A stretch of 64,000 bases of DNA from Wukongibacter sp050859025 (lineage in GTDB: Bacteria > Bacillota > Clostridia > Peptostreptococcales > Caminicellaceae). Numbering within the stretch: the first letter of the stretch is position 1; each line of letters starts with the position of its first letter. Positions 26,436 to 36,090 of the stretch are shown here, in pieces. Both the position numbers and the translations under genes were made by a program. Where the stretch lies: assembly GCF_050859025.1 (NCBI RefSeq), contig NZ_CP138200.1, positions 6,200,001-6,264,000 on the forward strand. Direction: 5' to 3'. The notes under the pieces were generated by a model. The model had not been told where the DNA came from and searched no databases. It saw only the letters and a program-made list of their open reading frames with translations.

Positions 26436-28565
26436 TTATTCCTCTATTTCTTCATCTTCGATTTCTAATAATTGTGCCTTACCAAGTAAATACTTAGCCT
26501 GTTGCTCTATAGATAAAGTATTCTCATTAGCGAAGTAAATACCATCTATATCCTTACTTGCCAATCTTTCCTTCAAATTTATATGATCAGCTGTAAAAGG
26601 ATAATAAATAACTGCAAAGAATTTACCATCAGGAAACATTTTCTTATACTTACTTGCCTTATTTACTATTTCATCAGCCCTTTTATGTATGTCTTGTCGT
26701 GCCTCAATTCTTTTAACATCAACACCAGTTTCAACAATATTAGCTGTAGCTGGGTAAGCAGCATCAAGCTCAAATTTTTGTCCATCAACAACAAATTTTC
26801 TCTTCTTGAATTCTTTATTTGAAAACTTAATTAGTGCCTTTAGTATTTCTTTTTCCCAGCTTCCTTTACTTTTTCTTATTTCCTTATCAACATAAAACCA
26901 CCTATCAAGCTCACAAAGCGCATCAATAGAAATTTCTGATGGTAACATTGGCTTAATATAACCAGCTAAAATACCAGCCTTTTTTTTAGTTATACTTAGT
27001 TTATATGTATCGATAGTAATCTCTAAGTCCCTTTTAATAGCTCTACCAGCAACATTTACTGAAGTAAGAACTGACTTTATTACTATAGGATATTTATAGA
27101 ATACATTCGCTAATTCTTCAGCTGTCATATCTTTAAAGTTTATAAAGTAAGTTTCACGAGTAACTAAATAATCCTTAAACCCCTCAACGACTGCCTTGTT
27201 TAACTTACTTAATCGTTCTTGTAAACCTTGTACATTTTCAACTTGGCTTCTGTGATCGCTATAACTAAGGGCAACTGATTCCTTTTCTTCCATAAGTTTT
27301 TCCCCTTTCTCATATAAGATAATATCTTCGTAATACAACTTTTTAGCTACATACTGAGAAGATTTGACATTTATGTGTGCCATATGCTGTTTTACAACTT
27401 CCCTCTTTAAGATACTTGACTTTAATCCAAGGTTTTCGCCCATTTCAACATACATTTTAGTAAGCTCTATTTCAATTTCTTTAAAATAGGAGGTTTGAAC
27501 TACAAGAGCAGCCTTACCATCAACTTTTAGAACTCGTTTGATTTCCTGTAATGACTTAAATGCATCATCAAAATATTGCAAGAAGTTTTTTAGATAATAG
27601 GAATTAGATGCTTTGGAGTTATGAACTCTTACCTGTTCTAAGAAGCTGATGCAAGTTTTGCCCCAACACTTGTCTATTGCAGGGAGTTCTTTTCTAATAA
27701 TAGGAGCTCCCATTGTATCCCTTCTTAGTACGTCTACTTCTACTTTTTCATCCAGCCCTAAAAATAGTAGCTCTGGTTTTGTAGATACTACATAATCTAT
27801 TCTAGTAAGATAGGGTGGAGAAGTTATAATAAAATTTACGCTATTATCAACTAAATCAAGTTTTTTGCTATTACCCAACTTAATATCTGGTATATTATTC
27901 CTGTCAATACCTTTGTAATTTTCCTTAAGATCATTTATCATAACCAACACGGTTTTTAAAAATAATTCATCAATGTTATGTACTTCATTTTCGTTTAGTT
28001 TTAACCTTTTAATCCAAGTCGGATTAGAACCCTTTTTAAACTTCCCTATAGCCCTAAGTATTTGAAACAAAGCAGAGTAGTAAAATGATATTAAAATTTC
28101 CCTTTTCTCCATGTGGTATTCTATAGAGTCAATAATATCATTAATACTTTTTTCAATTGCTTTTAACTTTAAGTATCTCTCTTCACTAGTAATCTCTTGC
28201 ACAATAATATCAGGCACTGTAATATCAAGAATAGGTACTATATTATTGCTATTATCTATTATTTGTTTTGCAAGATTCTCCAAATTATAATCAAGCAGCT
28301 TCGCAGTTTTTCCTTTTGAAAATTTCACCATAACAGGATTTATTTCTCTACCAACTATAGGTATATTTTTTTTCTGACATACTATAGCTGTAGTTCCGCT
28401 CCCCATCCAAGGATCCAATACTTTGCTTGAACTATCTGTGCCAAAGTATGTAAGTAAATCTTCGACAACTGCCTCGGAATAACCAGCATAATAACTATGC
28501 CAACTATGTAATCCCATTCTTTCATTTTTACTTCTTTTTGCAGACCTAATTTTTTTTCCGTCCAT
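26436..28565 (-). CDS. DNA methyltransferase with C-terminal nuclease-like domain
   Basis: 709 aa. SAM-binding motif DPWMGSGT (51-58) comes first and catalytic TSPPY (248-252) about 190 residues later; TSPPY is typical of N4-cytosine or N6-adenine DNA methylases. The region from about 560 to 680 has FELDAAYP (D601) and GVDVKRIEAR (D616/K618 or E622), a PD-(D/E)XK-like spacing followed by a predicted Rossmann-like core (KFFAVIYYPF). This suggests a restriction-modification fusion. The separate Mrr-like nuclease gene at 29401 may be its partner. The start ATG at 28565 is accepted without a strong ribosome site. Confidence 0.8.
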   Translation of the reverse strand: MDGKKIRSAKRSKNERMGLHSWHSYYAGYSEAVVEDLLTYFGTDSSSKVLDPWMGSGTTAIVCQKKNIPIVGREINPVMVKFSKGKTAKLLDYNLENLAKQIIDNSNNIVPILDITVPDIIVQEITSEERYLKLKAIEKSINDIIDSIEYHMEKREILISFYYSALFQILRAIGKFKKGSNPTWIKRLKLNENEVHNIDELFLKTVLVMINDLKENYKGIDRNNIPDIKLGNSKKLDLVDNSVNFIITSPPYLTRIDYVVSTKPELLFLGLDEKVEVDVLRRDTMGAPIIRKELPAIDKCWGKTCISFLEQVRVHNSKASNSYYLKNFLQYFDDAFKSLQEIKRVLKVDGKAALVVQTSYFKEIEIELTKMYVEMGENLGLKSSILKREVVKQHMAHINVKSSQYVAKKLYYEDIILYEKGEKLMEEKESVALSYSDHRSQVENVQGLQERLSKLNKAVVEGFKDYLVTRETYFINFKDMTAEELANVFYKYPIVIKSVLTSVNVAGRAIKRDLEITIDTYKLSITKKKAGILAGYIKPMLPSEISIDALCELDRWFYVDKEIRKSKGSWEKEILKALIKFSNKEFKKRKFVVDGQKFELDAAYPATANIVETGVDVKRIEARQDIHKRADEIVNKASKYKKMFPDGKFFAVIYYPFTADHINLKERLASKDIDGIYFANENTLSIEQQAKYLLGKAQLLEIEDEEIEE

Positions 28566-28686
28566 AACTATCCCTTCTATGAAATTTATTAGTTCTTGAG
28601 TATTCGCTTTATAGTTTATCAGTAAATTAAACTAAAATAAATACTAAATGTGTATGATTCTATTAATCGAGGTTATAATATTTCTA
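28566..28686. other. Intergenic, nothing recognised
   Basis: AT-rich upstream region of the methyltransferase gene; probably holds its promoter, but no clear boxes. Confidence 0.4.
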
Positions 28687-28810
28687 TTACAATATTCTAT
28701 CTATAAAAAACAGGTGTGCTTTTCCATTTTCCTCATCTATTTTTCTTGATGTTCTAAAATACCTTGTGCTATCAAATACTTCTTTACTTATTTTACATAG
28801 TTTCTAAATT
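28687..28810 (-). pseudogene. C-terminal gene fragment, unknown family
   Basis: A frame ends in STRYFRTSRKIDEENGKAHL and a short hydrophobic tail before the stop at 28687. No start is visible and upstream frames are broken. It looks like the decayed end of a cassette gene. Confidence 0.35.
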
Positions 28811-28915
28811 TGGGATGCATTCTAACAAAAGTAATCCCTCATAAGAATAGTAAAATTATGTATTGACCTATCAAAAACAATTCTTTTTTTCTCATAATAG
28901 TGTTTTGACATAGTT

Positions 28916-29165
28916 CTAAAATGATCCCAAGATACGTATTCCAGTAATATAATACTCAACAAAATCTTCTAATTCATCTTTATGCCAATCAATATCGGGT
29001 ATTTATGTTTAATGTATAGAATTGATATTTCCTATTAAATGTATACATATTTTGTTTGTCTACTTCACCATTACTTAATGTTACAAACTCTATTATTTCA
29101 TTCTGTGCCCAATGTCTTAAATATGTAGCTGGTACTACATGTTGCCTCTTAGAATTTTCATTCAT
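28916..29165 (-). pseudogene. DUF4238-like gene, frameshifted
   Basis: It starts MNENSKRQHVVPATYLRHWA, the typical N-terminal signature of DUF4238 (KRQHYVPxxYLxxFA). The frame stops after about 66 codons (near 28966) and continues in another frame (IDWHKDELEDFVEYY). The family is often seen beside restriction genes; its function is not known to me. The cassette end lies just downstream of attC-like site S1 in transcription order. Confidence 0.6.
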
Positions 29166-29198
29166 AAATATCTTATCTCTTTTTATTTATTGGTATCT

Positions 29199-29331
29199 CT
29201 TATAACGTTCTCACAGTTCTAGATGTAATCCTTCCAACTAATTCGGCGTTTTATTTACACTACTACGTCTAACCTTTAAATTGTGTAAATACAATAACAT
29301 AAAACTATGCCTAGAACTGCTGTATTAGCTA
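29199..29331 (-). repeat. attC-like imperfect palindrome S1
   Basis: It lies downstream of the gene at 29401. Outer arms are GCTAATACAG and AACGTTATAAG; inner arms CAGTTCTAG and CTAGAACTG pair perfectly over 9 bp with asymmetric extra bases between, as in integron recombination sites. Confidence 0.5.
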
Positions 29332-29400
29332 TTGCTAATTACATCTTTGAATAAATAACTGAATTACTTAACTTTTATATCGGGTAAACTATCTCAAAAA

Positions 29401-30714
29401 TTACATCTTTCTTAATGAAGTATTATAAAAATCACACATTCTCTTACCTTTCTCACTAAGAATAATAACTCCTTTTGGTGAAGTTTCCTTTGAAATTATT
29501 ATTTCTTTAGCTCTAAGTTCCTCTATACTATTAAGACAAAAAATTTGCCAAACATTTTTGTATACGTCATCATTATCAAAATCATTATTCAGCCTAAAAT
29601 GATCTAAAACTTTTTCAATTAGAGCGCTACCTCCATACTCGGATTTTAAGCACCCAATTATATCATTTTGATATTCATTAAAAAAACGCTCATAGCCTAT
29701 ATTTTCTTTTAGCTCTGTTAATTCATAGTCTATAATCAATTTTTCAATATAATTATAGTCTTCATACTCATAATTAGTAAAGCTCTCTTCCCGAGAATAA
29801 CCTATTTTAAAGCTATCAATATATCTTCTATAATAATCTTTATGATTAATTCTAAAATGATCTGAGCTAAAATTTGCTTGTACAAAAAGTATGTCCCACT
29901 CTACAGAAACACCATCGATATTACAATTTTTCTCAGTAAAATATTTGCGAAAATCTACTACTCTGGCTTTTGGCTTTGTACCTGAATAAAACATATAATC
30001 TAAAAACACAGTAAAATTAGTATTCTTATCATCATAATATACTGCTCTCGGCATTAAATATTCTCTATGATTTGTCCATCTCTCCATCCCAACCAATTCT
30101 CTTTTATCAATAGCATTGAAGCCTTCAATAGTTTCTATTATTTTTTCAACAAACTTTAAATTGCTAAATGTCAAGGAATCTCTTGATGACAAATATATAA
30201 AATACCTTTTGAAATACGCCATCCAAAAAGATGAATCTTGTGTATTGAGTAGTTTCCACCCAACCTTCTTTGAAGATTCCTCAAAAAAAACATCAACCAA
30301 GTGATAATTATTAGGTTTCATCAACCTCTTCTCTATTTCTATAGAATCCCAGTATTTAATCTCTAATCCCCTAGTGTTGTTTATTTCCTCAAAATGTCGA
30401 ATCAATCCAGAAGTTGGTTGTGTCGAGCATACTAGCAAATAACCAGTAGCATCCACTGCAAGACATGTTTCCATTATATTTAAATCACCTTTACTTACTG
30501 ATTTTCCACTATGTGCATTATGCTTACATTGAACTACCCACTTCCTTTTTATTGTACTAAGTAATCCATCATATGATTCGATTACAATTAAATCTTTATC
30601 TCCGTCCGGACCGACACCTGTCCAATGCACTTCAAGACCTTCTGACAATAGTAGTTCTCTTATTAATTTCTCAAACTTAACCCCATCTCTTCCCAGTTCT
30701 TTAAAATTAAGCAT
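29401..30714 (-). CDS. Mrr/PD-(D/E)XK-type restriction endonuclease
   Basis: 437 aa. The N-terminal nuclease domain has FEKLIRELL, then GPDGDKDLIV (D41) and WVVQCKHN (Q62-C-K64), the D...(Q/E)xK catalytic set of Mrr-like enzymes. Residues 130-430 have no motif I know and are probably target recognition or regulation. It is next to a methyltransferase gene and may form a restriction-modification pair. It is followed by site S1 and preceded by S2. Confidence 0.82.
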   Translation of the reverse strand: MLNFKELGRDGVKFEKLIRELLLSEGLEVHWTGVGPDGDKDLIVIESYDGLLSTIKRKWVVQCKHNAHSGKSVSKGDLNIMETCLAVDATGYLLVCSTQPTSGLIRHFEEINNTRGLEIKYWDSIEIEKRLMKPNNYHLVDVFFEESSKKVGWKLLNTQDSSFWMAYFKRYFIYLSSRDSLTFSNLKFVEKIIETIEGFNAIDKRELVGMERWTNHREYLMPRAVYYDDKNTNFTVFLDYMFYSGTKPKARVVDFRKYFTEKNCNIDGVSVEWDILFVQANFSSDHFRINHKDYYRRYIDSFKIGYSREESFTNYEYEDYNYIEKLIIDYELTELKENIGYERFFNEYQNDIIGCLKSEYGGSALIEKVLDHFRLNNDFDNDDVYKNVWQIFCLNSIEELRAKEIIISKETSPKGVIILSEKGKRMCDFYNTSLRKM

Positions 30715-30790
30715 TTCTATCTACTCCTACTAAAAGTTTATTTTCCTTATTACTACCTTGTACATTTATATCATACTTGAGAATTAAAAA

Positions 30791-30913
30791 TAGCTAACGT
30801 TCCCACAGTTTCCAACGCGTAGGGTTTGGCATCAATTTTGCCCATCAAAGTCTTGCCTCTTGTCCAGCAGATTTGGTTTCAAAAGTTTGTGTTGGACGTT
30901 GCTATGTTATCCG
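30791..30913 (-). repeat. attC-like imperfect palindrome S2
   Basis: It begins inside the stop region of the gene at 30902 (GGATAACATAGCAACG) and ends GGGAACGTTAGCT. The inner arms TCCAAC and GTTGGA pair. Much of its length resembles S5 (shared CAAACTTTTGA and GTGGGAACGTT). Confidence 0.55.
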
Positions 30914-31624
30914 ATGTTCTTTAGTCACAGTTTTGTTATCTAGTGCTTGTAGTTCTTCTTCCTTTAACTCTATAATATATTGAATCCAAAAATAGCTTAT
31001 TAATAAGCAAGAGAATAATATCGAAATATCCCTAAATTCTCTATTTCCAATTATTAAAGATAATGTAGCACCTATAGCAATATATTTTGTAATCTTTATT
31101 CTGATTTTTTGTAACGGTACTGTTAAATACACAATATGGTAGGAAAACCAGAGTATAGATATCAACGTTATAGTTATATAAAATAACTCTATTATGTTTT
31201 CTAGTGCGAATCTATTAATAAATTTAATATTAAATATCAATGGTAAATTTGAAAATCCTAATAAAGGAATAACTACTAAATATGAAATCTCGAACAAGAA
31301 TACTAGATACGATTTAATAGTAAATCTCTTTAATACATCTATATATTTTTCTTTATCACCCCATAATATATATCTTCTTATTTCACCTTCCCTATAAAAG
31401 ATATACGGCATTATTAAGCACATGTATGAACCTAAAGTGAATAATGCAATCCTGAGTAAAAAATCATTATTTAAATGGTCATTGATATATATGCTTACAC
31501 TTACCATAGCTAATAGAACTATGAAGATAACAATTACAGCATTATATGATTTAATATGCTTCTTATAAATAAACTTATCTACCTTCCTACTGGCCTCAAA
31601 AAAATACCTAAGCATATCTAGCAT
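30902..31624 (-). CDS. Multi-pass membrane protein, unknown function
   Basis: 240 aa with about six membrane helices (about residues 27-48, 55-76, 105-125, 140-162, 175-190 and 195-215). The C-terminus is charged (ELKEEELQALDNK). No family recognised. As a cassette gene between two nuclease genes it might be a membrane effector of a defence system, but this is a guess from context only. Confidence 0.65.
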   Translation of the reverse strand: MLDMLRYFFEASRKVDKFIYKKHIKSYNAVIVIFIVLLAMVSVSIYINDHLNNDFLLRIALFTLGSYMCLIMPYIFYREGEIRRYILWGDKEKYIDVLKRFTIKSYLVFLFEISYLVVIPLLGFSNLPLIFNIKFINRFALENIIELFYITITLISILWFSYHIVYLTVPLQKIRIKITKYIAIGATLSLIIGNREFRDISILFSCLLISYFWIQYIIELKEEELQALDNKTVTKEHRIT

Positions 31625-31657
31625 AATTACACTCCTCTGATGAATATCATTTAATTT

Positions 31658-31757
31658 CCGATAGCGTTTCCTCAGTTTGTGCTGTTATACTGGCACTATT
31701 CTTGCCACTTTTCCCAAGAATAGTAACTGTTCAATGTTGCAAACTGTGTATTACACG
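31658..31757 (-). repeat. attC-like imperfect palindrome S3
   Basis: It starts 10 nt past the stop of the gene at 31768: GTGTAATACACAGTTTG pairs by its CAGTTTG with CAAACTG near the end AGGAAACGCTATCG. The core triplet differs (CGCTATC for CGTTATAC). Confidence 0.5.
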
Positions 31758-31767
31758 AAGTTTATAG

Positions 31768-32640
31768 TTAATCACCCACTTTAGTAGTTAACTTTTTAAA
31801 TCCATGGGATTTAGCGATTTTAATCCAAGGTTTAAATTTATCCTTCTTGACTGCATCACTCATTGATAAAAAACTGTTAAAATTAATAAGCTCAAAGTAC
31901 TCAAATTTTCTATTGTCTAATACATTATTTTTAATGTCTTCAGCTCCTTTAGAAAACCTGCTTGCAGTAGATAAGTAAATTCCTTTATTAGAATCTTTTA
32001 AAAACATAGCTCCTACAAACTCTCTAACTGGTGCTACTAATTCTACATGTTCAGGATTTGCTCTACGTTTTACTTGAACTAGAATCGGATCATCAGATTG
32101 AATAATTAGTAAATCTATACCACCATCCCCTGTCTTTCCAACATGCTTTACTTCACACTGATAATGGTCTGAAAAAACTGCTTGAGCTATTTCTTCAAGT
32201 TTATAAGGATCAATCGAATATAAAATTTCTTTTTTTCGTTCCAATTCATTCATTAGAACATGCAATGGTATATTCTTATCATCAACATTATATTTTTTAA
32301 CAATACCATGACATAATGTATCCCAGTTTTTTGTCATAACTCTATCAAAATGGTCTTCTTCTTCACTAAATCTGGTTAGAGATTCCCACCATCTACAATG
32401 AGGACATTCCCAAATATCTAAATACGACCGCATTTCAACTCCTAATGTAAATACATCAATATCCGAGTGAACATTAGGAATTTTTGTTTTACAAAATGGA
32501 CAATATCCTCTTTTAGAAAAGAATCTATTAATGTTATTTGGTTGTTTCAATTCAATAGTCTCAACTTCACCTGTTTTTCCTTTTCTATCATACTCATATT
32601 TATCTTCATAATAATCTGAGTAATCAATTATTGTTCCCAT
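31768..32640 (-). CDS. Zinc-finger plus Mrr-type restriction endonuclease
   Basis: 290 aa from the ATG at 32640 (GGAGGG six nt before it). Counted from this start, four cysteines of a zinc ribbon lie at C47/C50 and C79/C82 (CPFCK, CPHCR). The C-terminal Mrr-cat domain has GDGGIDLLII (D176) and ILVQVKRR (Q189-V-K191). Such proteins cut modified or foreign DNA. It is the first gene after a duplicated leader block in this module. Confidence 0.83.
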   Translation of the reverse strand: MGTIIDYSDYYEDKYEYDRKGKTGEVETIELKQPNNINRFFSKRGYCPFCKTKIPNVHSDIDVFTLGVEMRSYLDIWECPHCRWWESLTRFSEEEDHFDRVMTKNWDTLCHGIVKKYNVDDKNIPLHVLMNELERKKEILYSIDPYKLEEIAQAVFSDHYQCEVKHVGKTGDGGIDLLIIQSDDPILVQVKRRANPEHVELVAPVREFVGAMFLKDSNKGIYLSTASRFSKGAEDIKNNVLDNRKFEYFELINFNSFLSMSDAVKKDKFKPWIKIAKSHGFKKLTTKVGD

Positions 32641-32671
32641 AATTAAACCCTCCATTTAAATTTTGTCTAAC

Positions 32672-33037
32672 TATGGTATTCACGACATATGTCGGTAATA
32701 CTACACTTAAAATATTAGAAGATTATTTCACTAATCATTTATTATATTAATTATGCAAATTTTGTAAGATACCTCTATCTATTTTTGTTAATTTGCCATA
32801 AATTTTATTGAAATGTAATTCTTTGCATAAAGAAAATTCCTATGGTTATAAACCTCCATAGGAACATCTAGCTAAATAGCTATTTATCTTTCCATCTCCA
32901 TTAAAATGCCAGGAGAATCACTCATCCAAATACCCAAAAACAAGCTTAACTAAATTCAAAGCCATTTCCTTCTCTTTGCTTGTCCTACCATCCATAAGCA
33001 TTAACAACTGTTTCATTAACTGCTCATCTTCTACTTT
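32672..33037 (-). repeat. Duplicated cassette leader, copy 1 (with XRE tail)
   Basis: About 365 bp similar to 47842-48207. It contains the AT-rich block next to the first cassette gene, a small hairpin (AATTCCTATGG / CCATAGGAA) and the C-terminal 39 codons of an XRE regulator. Homology stops at TATGGTATTC, where each array's own first gene begins. Confidence 0.8.
32918..33037 (-). pseudogene. C-terminal remnant of an XRE-family regulator
   Basis: It encodes VEDEQLMKQLLMLMDGRTSK and ends KLVFGYLDE-stop. The same tail is in the decayed regulator at 48088-48425. Its N-terminal half is cut off at the palindrome R6. Confidence 0.65.
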
Positions 33038-33046
33038 AAAAAGAAA

Positions 33047-33127
33047 GGTGTCAGGCTAGAACACATAAAACTTAAAACATAAATGATTTTTAAAGCTACA
33101 TGTTCTAGCCTGACACTTAGATTTTTT
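33047..33127. repeat. REPIN-type palindrome R6 (complete)
   Basis: Full copy with minor loop changes (AAACTTAAAACAT, AAAGCTACATG). It truncates the XRE remnant on its left side. Confidence 0.92.
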
Positions 33128-33130
33128 TAT

Positions 33131-33211
33131 GGCGTATAACGTCCCAGGTGCTGCCGACGTAGACATCCTACCTTGTTTTTGTCTATGTCGGAAACACTCT
33201 GTTGTGTGATG
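33131..33211 (-). repeat. attC-like imperfect palindrome S4
   Basis: It lies downstream of the gene at 33305: ACACAACAGAGTG at one end, GGGACGTTATACGCC at the other, and a strong inner stem CCGACATAGAC / GTCTACGTCGG. Confidence 0.55.
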
Positions 33212-33304
33212 TAATTACTTGACCGTCTTGCAATAACAATGTTGGATTTATCCATCTAAGAAGATTTTACCTCTAAATTTATTTTTACCTTTTATTTGAT
33301 GATT

Positions 33305-33754
33305 TCAATTCAATATTTTACTGACATGAAGCAATACCTTCGTATGATGATGACCTGTATGTGCTGAGAAAAAAGTCCCTTCTACTTTTAAATGCTTATT
33401 TTTATATTCCTTTATAATCTTTATATTTTCTTTACTCACTACTAATTGTACCTCCGATATATCAGATGCATCTAAATTAAACTCGTCATCTTCTGTATCA
33501 CTTACTTTTATTGGCTGGTCTAGCTGTAATATAAATGGATACTCTTTTTTATCTTCTTGAGGATTTTCTCCAAATCCAGGTGGACCATAGTACATTCTTG
33601 TAATAAGTATCCCTTCTAATATAGAAACATTTGGCTCAGATAGAATTTCTCTATGTGAGTCGCTAACTTCTATCTTTTTTTCTCTAATGCCTAGATTCGT
33701 TAATATAATCACTAGACCTATAGTAACTAGTAATAACTTTCTTATTTTCACCAT
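33305..33754 (-). CDS. Membrane-anchored hypothetical protein
   Basis: 149 aa. One N-terminal hydrophobic helix (about residues 5-23) acts as a signal or anchor. The outer part is a compact beta-rich domain ending HTGHHHTKVLLHVSKI, a histidine cluster that could bind metal. In DUF4431-like proteins similar VEGTFFSAHTGHHHT segments occur; I consider that a likely family. Ribosome site AGGAGG 5 nt before the ATG. Confidence 0.65.
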   Translation of the reverse strand: MVKIRKLLLVTIGLVIILTNLGIREKKIEVSDSHREILSEPNVSILEGILITRMYYGPPGFGENPQEDKKEYPFILQLDQPIKVSDTEDDEFNLDASDISEVQLVVSKENIKIIKEYKNKHLKVEGTFFSAHTGHHHTKVLLHVSKILN

Positions 33755-33857
33755 TACATTTTCCTCCTAAACAGCCATATTTCTGCCATCATTCATACAG
33801 TAAATACAATTCATATGTAAACATATATAGAAAGCAATTATGTCACATAACAAGTAG

Positions 33858-33967
33858 GATTGTATCTGAAGTTGAGTGCATAATTAATTCGCCCTTTAAA
33901 AATTATTAATTTAAAGGGTAAATTATATCTTTTAAATATTGTCAAATACTCAATTTCAGATGCAATC
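33858..33967. repeat. Foldback element with 20-bp inverted ends
   Basis: The arms 33858-33877 and 33948-33967 pair with two mismatches (GATTGTATCTGAAGTTGAGT). A second inverted repeat CCCTTTAAA / TTTAAAGGG lies in the middle (33892-33918). Size 110 bp, compatible with a MITE or a long hairpin. Confidence 0.7.
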
Positions 33968-34200
33968 ATGTTGAACAAAGCCATGTTAGCAAATATACTA
34001 TGGACTTTCAATTTTTCATCTACTTATGCTTTTCTTCTAAACTTCAACTTTATTTTCTAATTTATGGTAATGTTTTTATATAATTCTCTTACTTGTCATA
34101 GATTTCCTTCACATTTTTGCTTAATAATTTCTGAATTTTAAGGTATTGTTCTAAATTAAACACACTTCACCTAAGGACTTTACCCCTTTGAAAAAATCTA
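33968..34200. other. Intergenic, nothing recognised
   Basis: AT-rich sequence between the foldback element and a transposase remnant; no gene or hairpin that I can support. Confidence 0.4.
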
Positions 34201-34347
34201 TTAGGCTGCTGAATCTTTAGCTGCAGGTGGAGAATAGCATCTTGGCTCGATTTTTCTTTTTCTAATCATCCTTCCTTTACTGCAACATGGACATTTGGTA
34301 ATATCAATACCTATTAGGTGGAAAAGTAACTCTTCCGAGTAATCATG
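34201..34347 (-). pseudogene. Transposase C-terminal remnant with zinc ribbon (IS91-like?)
   Basis: The minus strand reads ITKCPCCSKGRMIRKRKIEP and then PPAA and a stop, resembling the C-terminal CPxCGKGxM element of IS91-like or related transposases. The upstream part is lost exactly where palindrome R7 begins. Confidence 0.4.
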
Positions 34348-34350
34348 TTA

Positions 34351-34432
34351 ATCAGGTGTCAGTCTAGAACACATAAAACTTGAAACACAAATGATTTTTT
34401 AAGTTATATGTTCTAGCCTGACACTTAGATTC
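34351..34432. repeat. REPIN-type palindrome R7
   Basis: Full length, with one left-arm change (GTGTCAGTCTAGAAC). Gene fragments abut it on both sides. Confidence 0.9.
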
Positions 34433-34585
34433 AAGAATTTAATCCGCCTACAGCTAAGGACTTAGATTTAGCTAAATCTAAAACTAAGAGATTCACAAAG
34501 AAAAAAAGATTAGAGTATCAAAAAATGAGAAAAACCCAATCAGAGACTCAAAATATGCTAGAGACATATTTAACACGAGTTTGAT
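34433..34585 (+). pseudogene. C-terminal gene fragment, unknown
   Basis: About 50 open codons (FNPPTAKDLDLAKSKTKRF, then a basic helical tail with QSETQNMLETYLTRV and a stop). It has no start and begins at the repeat edge. Highly charged; family not recognised. Confidence 0.45.
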
Positions 34586-34912
34586 AGGCTTTCTCTTCAC
34601 AGGTAATTATATTATATCATTAAATAAGTAATTTAAACAGATTATGAAGGAATTCGTTTCAAGCCTTGTGTTTAAAAATACGTGGGTCAGATTGTCTTAA
34701 CCTTCATATCTATATAAATATTGAATAGTATGTTAAGTCACTGCCATAGAGCAAACTAGTAGCACACAGGATGATATAGAATATGATAGGTACTTGAATC
34801 ATACATTACTGTTTAAACTTTACATTCTTACTAGGGGGTTCTTTTTTGTCAAAAATTACTTGACTTTCTATAGTATCTGACACTTAGATTTTTATAGACT
34901 GCGGTTTTCAGT
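34586..34912. other. Intergenic with a half REPIN copy
   Basis: No gene. At 34877-34894 CTGACACTTAGATTTTTA, the right end of the palindrome family, occurs alone. Confidence 0.6.
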
Positions 34913-36022
34913 TTACTTGGGATTTAATATATCCAGTTCATCAAATACAAACTTTCCATTCTCTCTTACCAATATATCATCAAAATATATTTTCCCACCA
35001 CCGTATATTTCTGTTTGTATACACACCAAATCCCAGTGAATGGAAGATTCATTTCCATTGAATGCATCTTTATATGAAAAACCTGGGGTTAAATGAAAAC
35101 TCCCTGCAATCTTTTCATCAAAGAGAATATCTTTGGTTGGAACCTTAATGAAGGGATTAACCCCTAGGGCAAATTCTCCGATATATCTTGCTCCTTCATC
35201 TATATTCAATATCTCATTTAACGCTTCCATCTTTTTAGGATTACCGCATCTAGCCTCAACAATTCTTCCATTAATAAAACTCAATAAAACATTATTAAAC
35301 TCTGTACCCTGATAGATAGAAGGCACATTATATTGAACATATCCATTAACAGAGTCTCGTACAGGTGCTGTATATACCTCGCCGTCAGGAAGATTAATAA
35401 GACCATCACATTTATGTACTGGAATATCTTTTATAGAAAAACTTATATCTGTATTAGGTCCAGTAATTTTAACAACAGAAGTTTTCCTCATTAGTTCTAC
35501 CAAAAACTCCATACCTTCTGTAAGCTTTTTATAATCTATAGTACATACTCTATAATAGTAATCTTTATAATCTGAATAAGACATACCAGCCTTTAGTGCC
35601 ATAGTCTTATTGGGATATCTGAGGGAAATCCATCTTGTTGTCTCTAAAATTGCTGCATCAACCATTTTCGTGTAGTACTTTGCATATATCTCCTTACTCT
35701 CTTTTGGAACTTCATCCATTACACTATCATCTTCTATAGATTTAATCATGATACATACATCTGCATCATTTATAATTGCTAAATCCTTGGCAGCCATCCT
35801 TTCTGCTTTATCAATGGTTATGCCTTTAATTATTTCAGCAGTAATGGCTGGCTCCTTATTAATAATTTCTACATCTGCACCTATAAGGTTTATTTCTCTT
35901 ATTATTGCTACCACTAAAGATTTTGAACTATCCCCTGTGATTTGAATAACTACTTTCTGATTCTTTTTGATTTTACATGAATAGGCTGTAATTTTCTTCG
36001 CCAATTTTTCTACTTTATTCAT
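34913..36022 (-). CDS. M29-family aminopeptidase (AmpS-like)
   Basis: 369 aa, slightly shorter than the usual 400-410. Thermophilic metalloaminopeptidase family: N-terminal Rossmann-like part (TGDSSKSLVVAIIREINLIGADVEI), then the metal site region with EFALGVNPF, HLTPGFSYKDA and NESSIHWDLV (His and Asp ligands) near residues 275-345. It removes N-terminal residues from peptides in the cytoplasm. It lies between palindrome R7 and an IS110 fragment. Confidence 0.85.
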   Translation of the reverse strand: MNKVEKLAKKITAYSCKIKKNQKVVIQITGDSSKSLVVAIIREINLIGADVEIINKEPAITAEIIKGITIDKAERMAAKDLAIINDADVCIMIKSIEDDSVMDEVPKESKEIYAKYYTKMVDAAILETTRWISLRYPNKTMALKAGMSYSDYKDYYYRVCTIDYKKLTEGMEFLVELMRKTSVVKITGPNTDISFSIKDIPVHKCDGLINLPDGEVYTAPVRDSVNGYVQYNVPSIYQGTEFNNVLLSFINGRIVEARCGNPKKMEALNEILNIDEGARYIGEFALGVNPFIKVPTKDILFDEKIAGSFHLTPGFSYKDAFNGNESSIHWDLVCIQTEIYGGGKIYFDDILVRENGKFVFDELDILNPK

Positions 36023-36090
36023 TTATCCACCTTGTATAATGAAAACATAGGGAAATTCATTATACATTTTCCTTTCTGATTATTTTCTAT

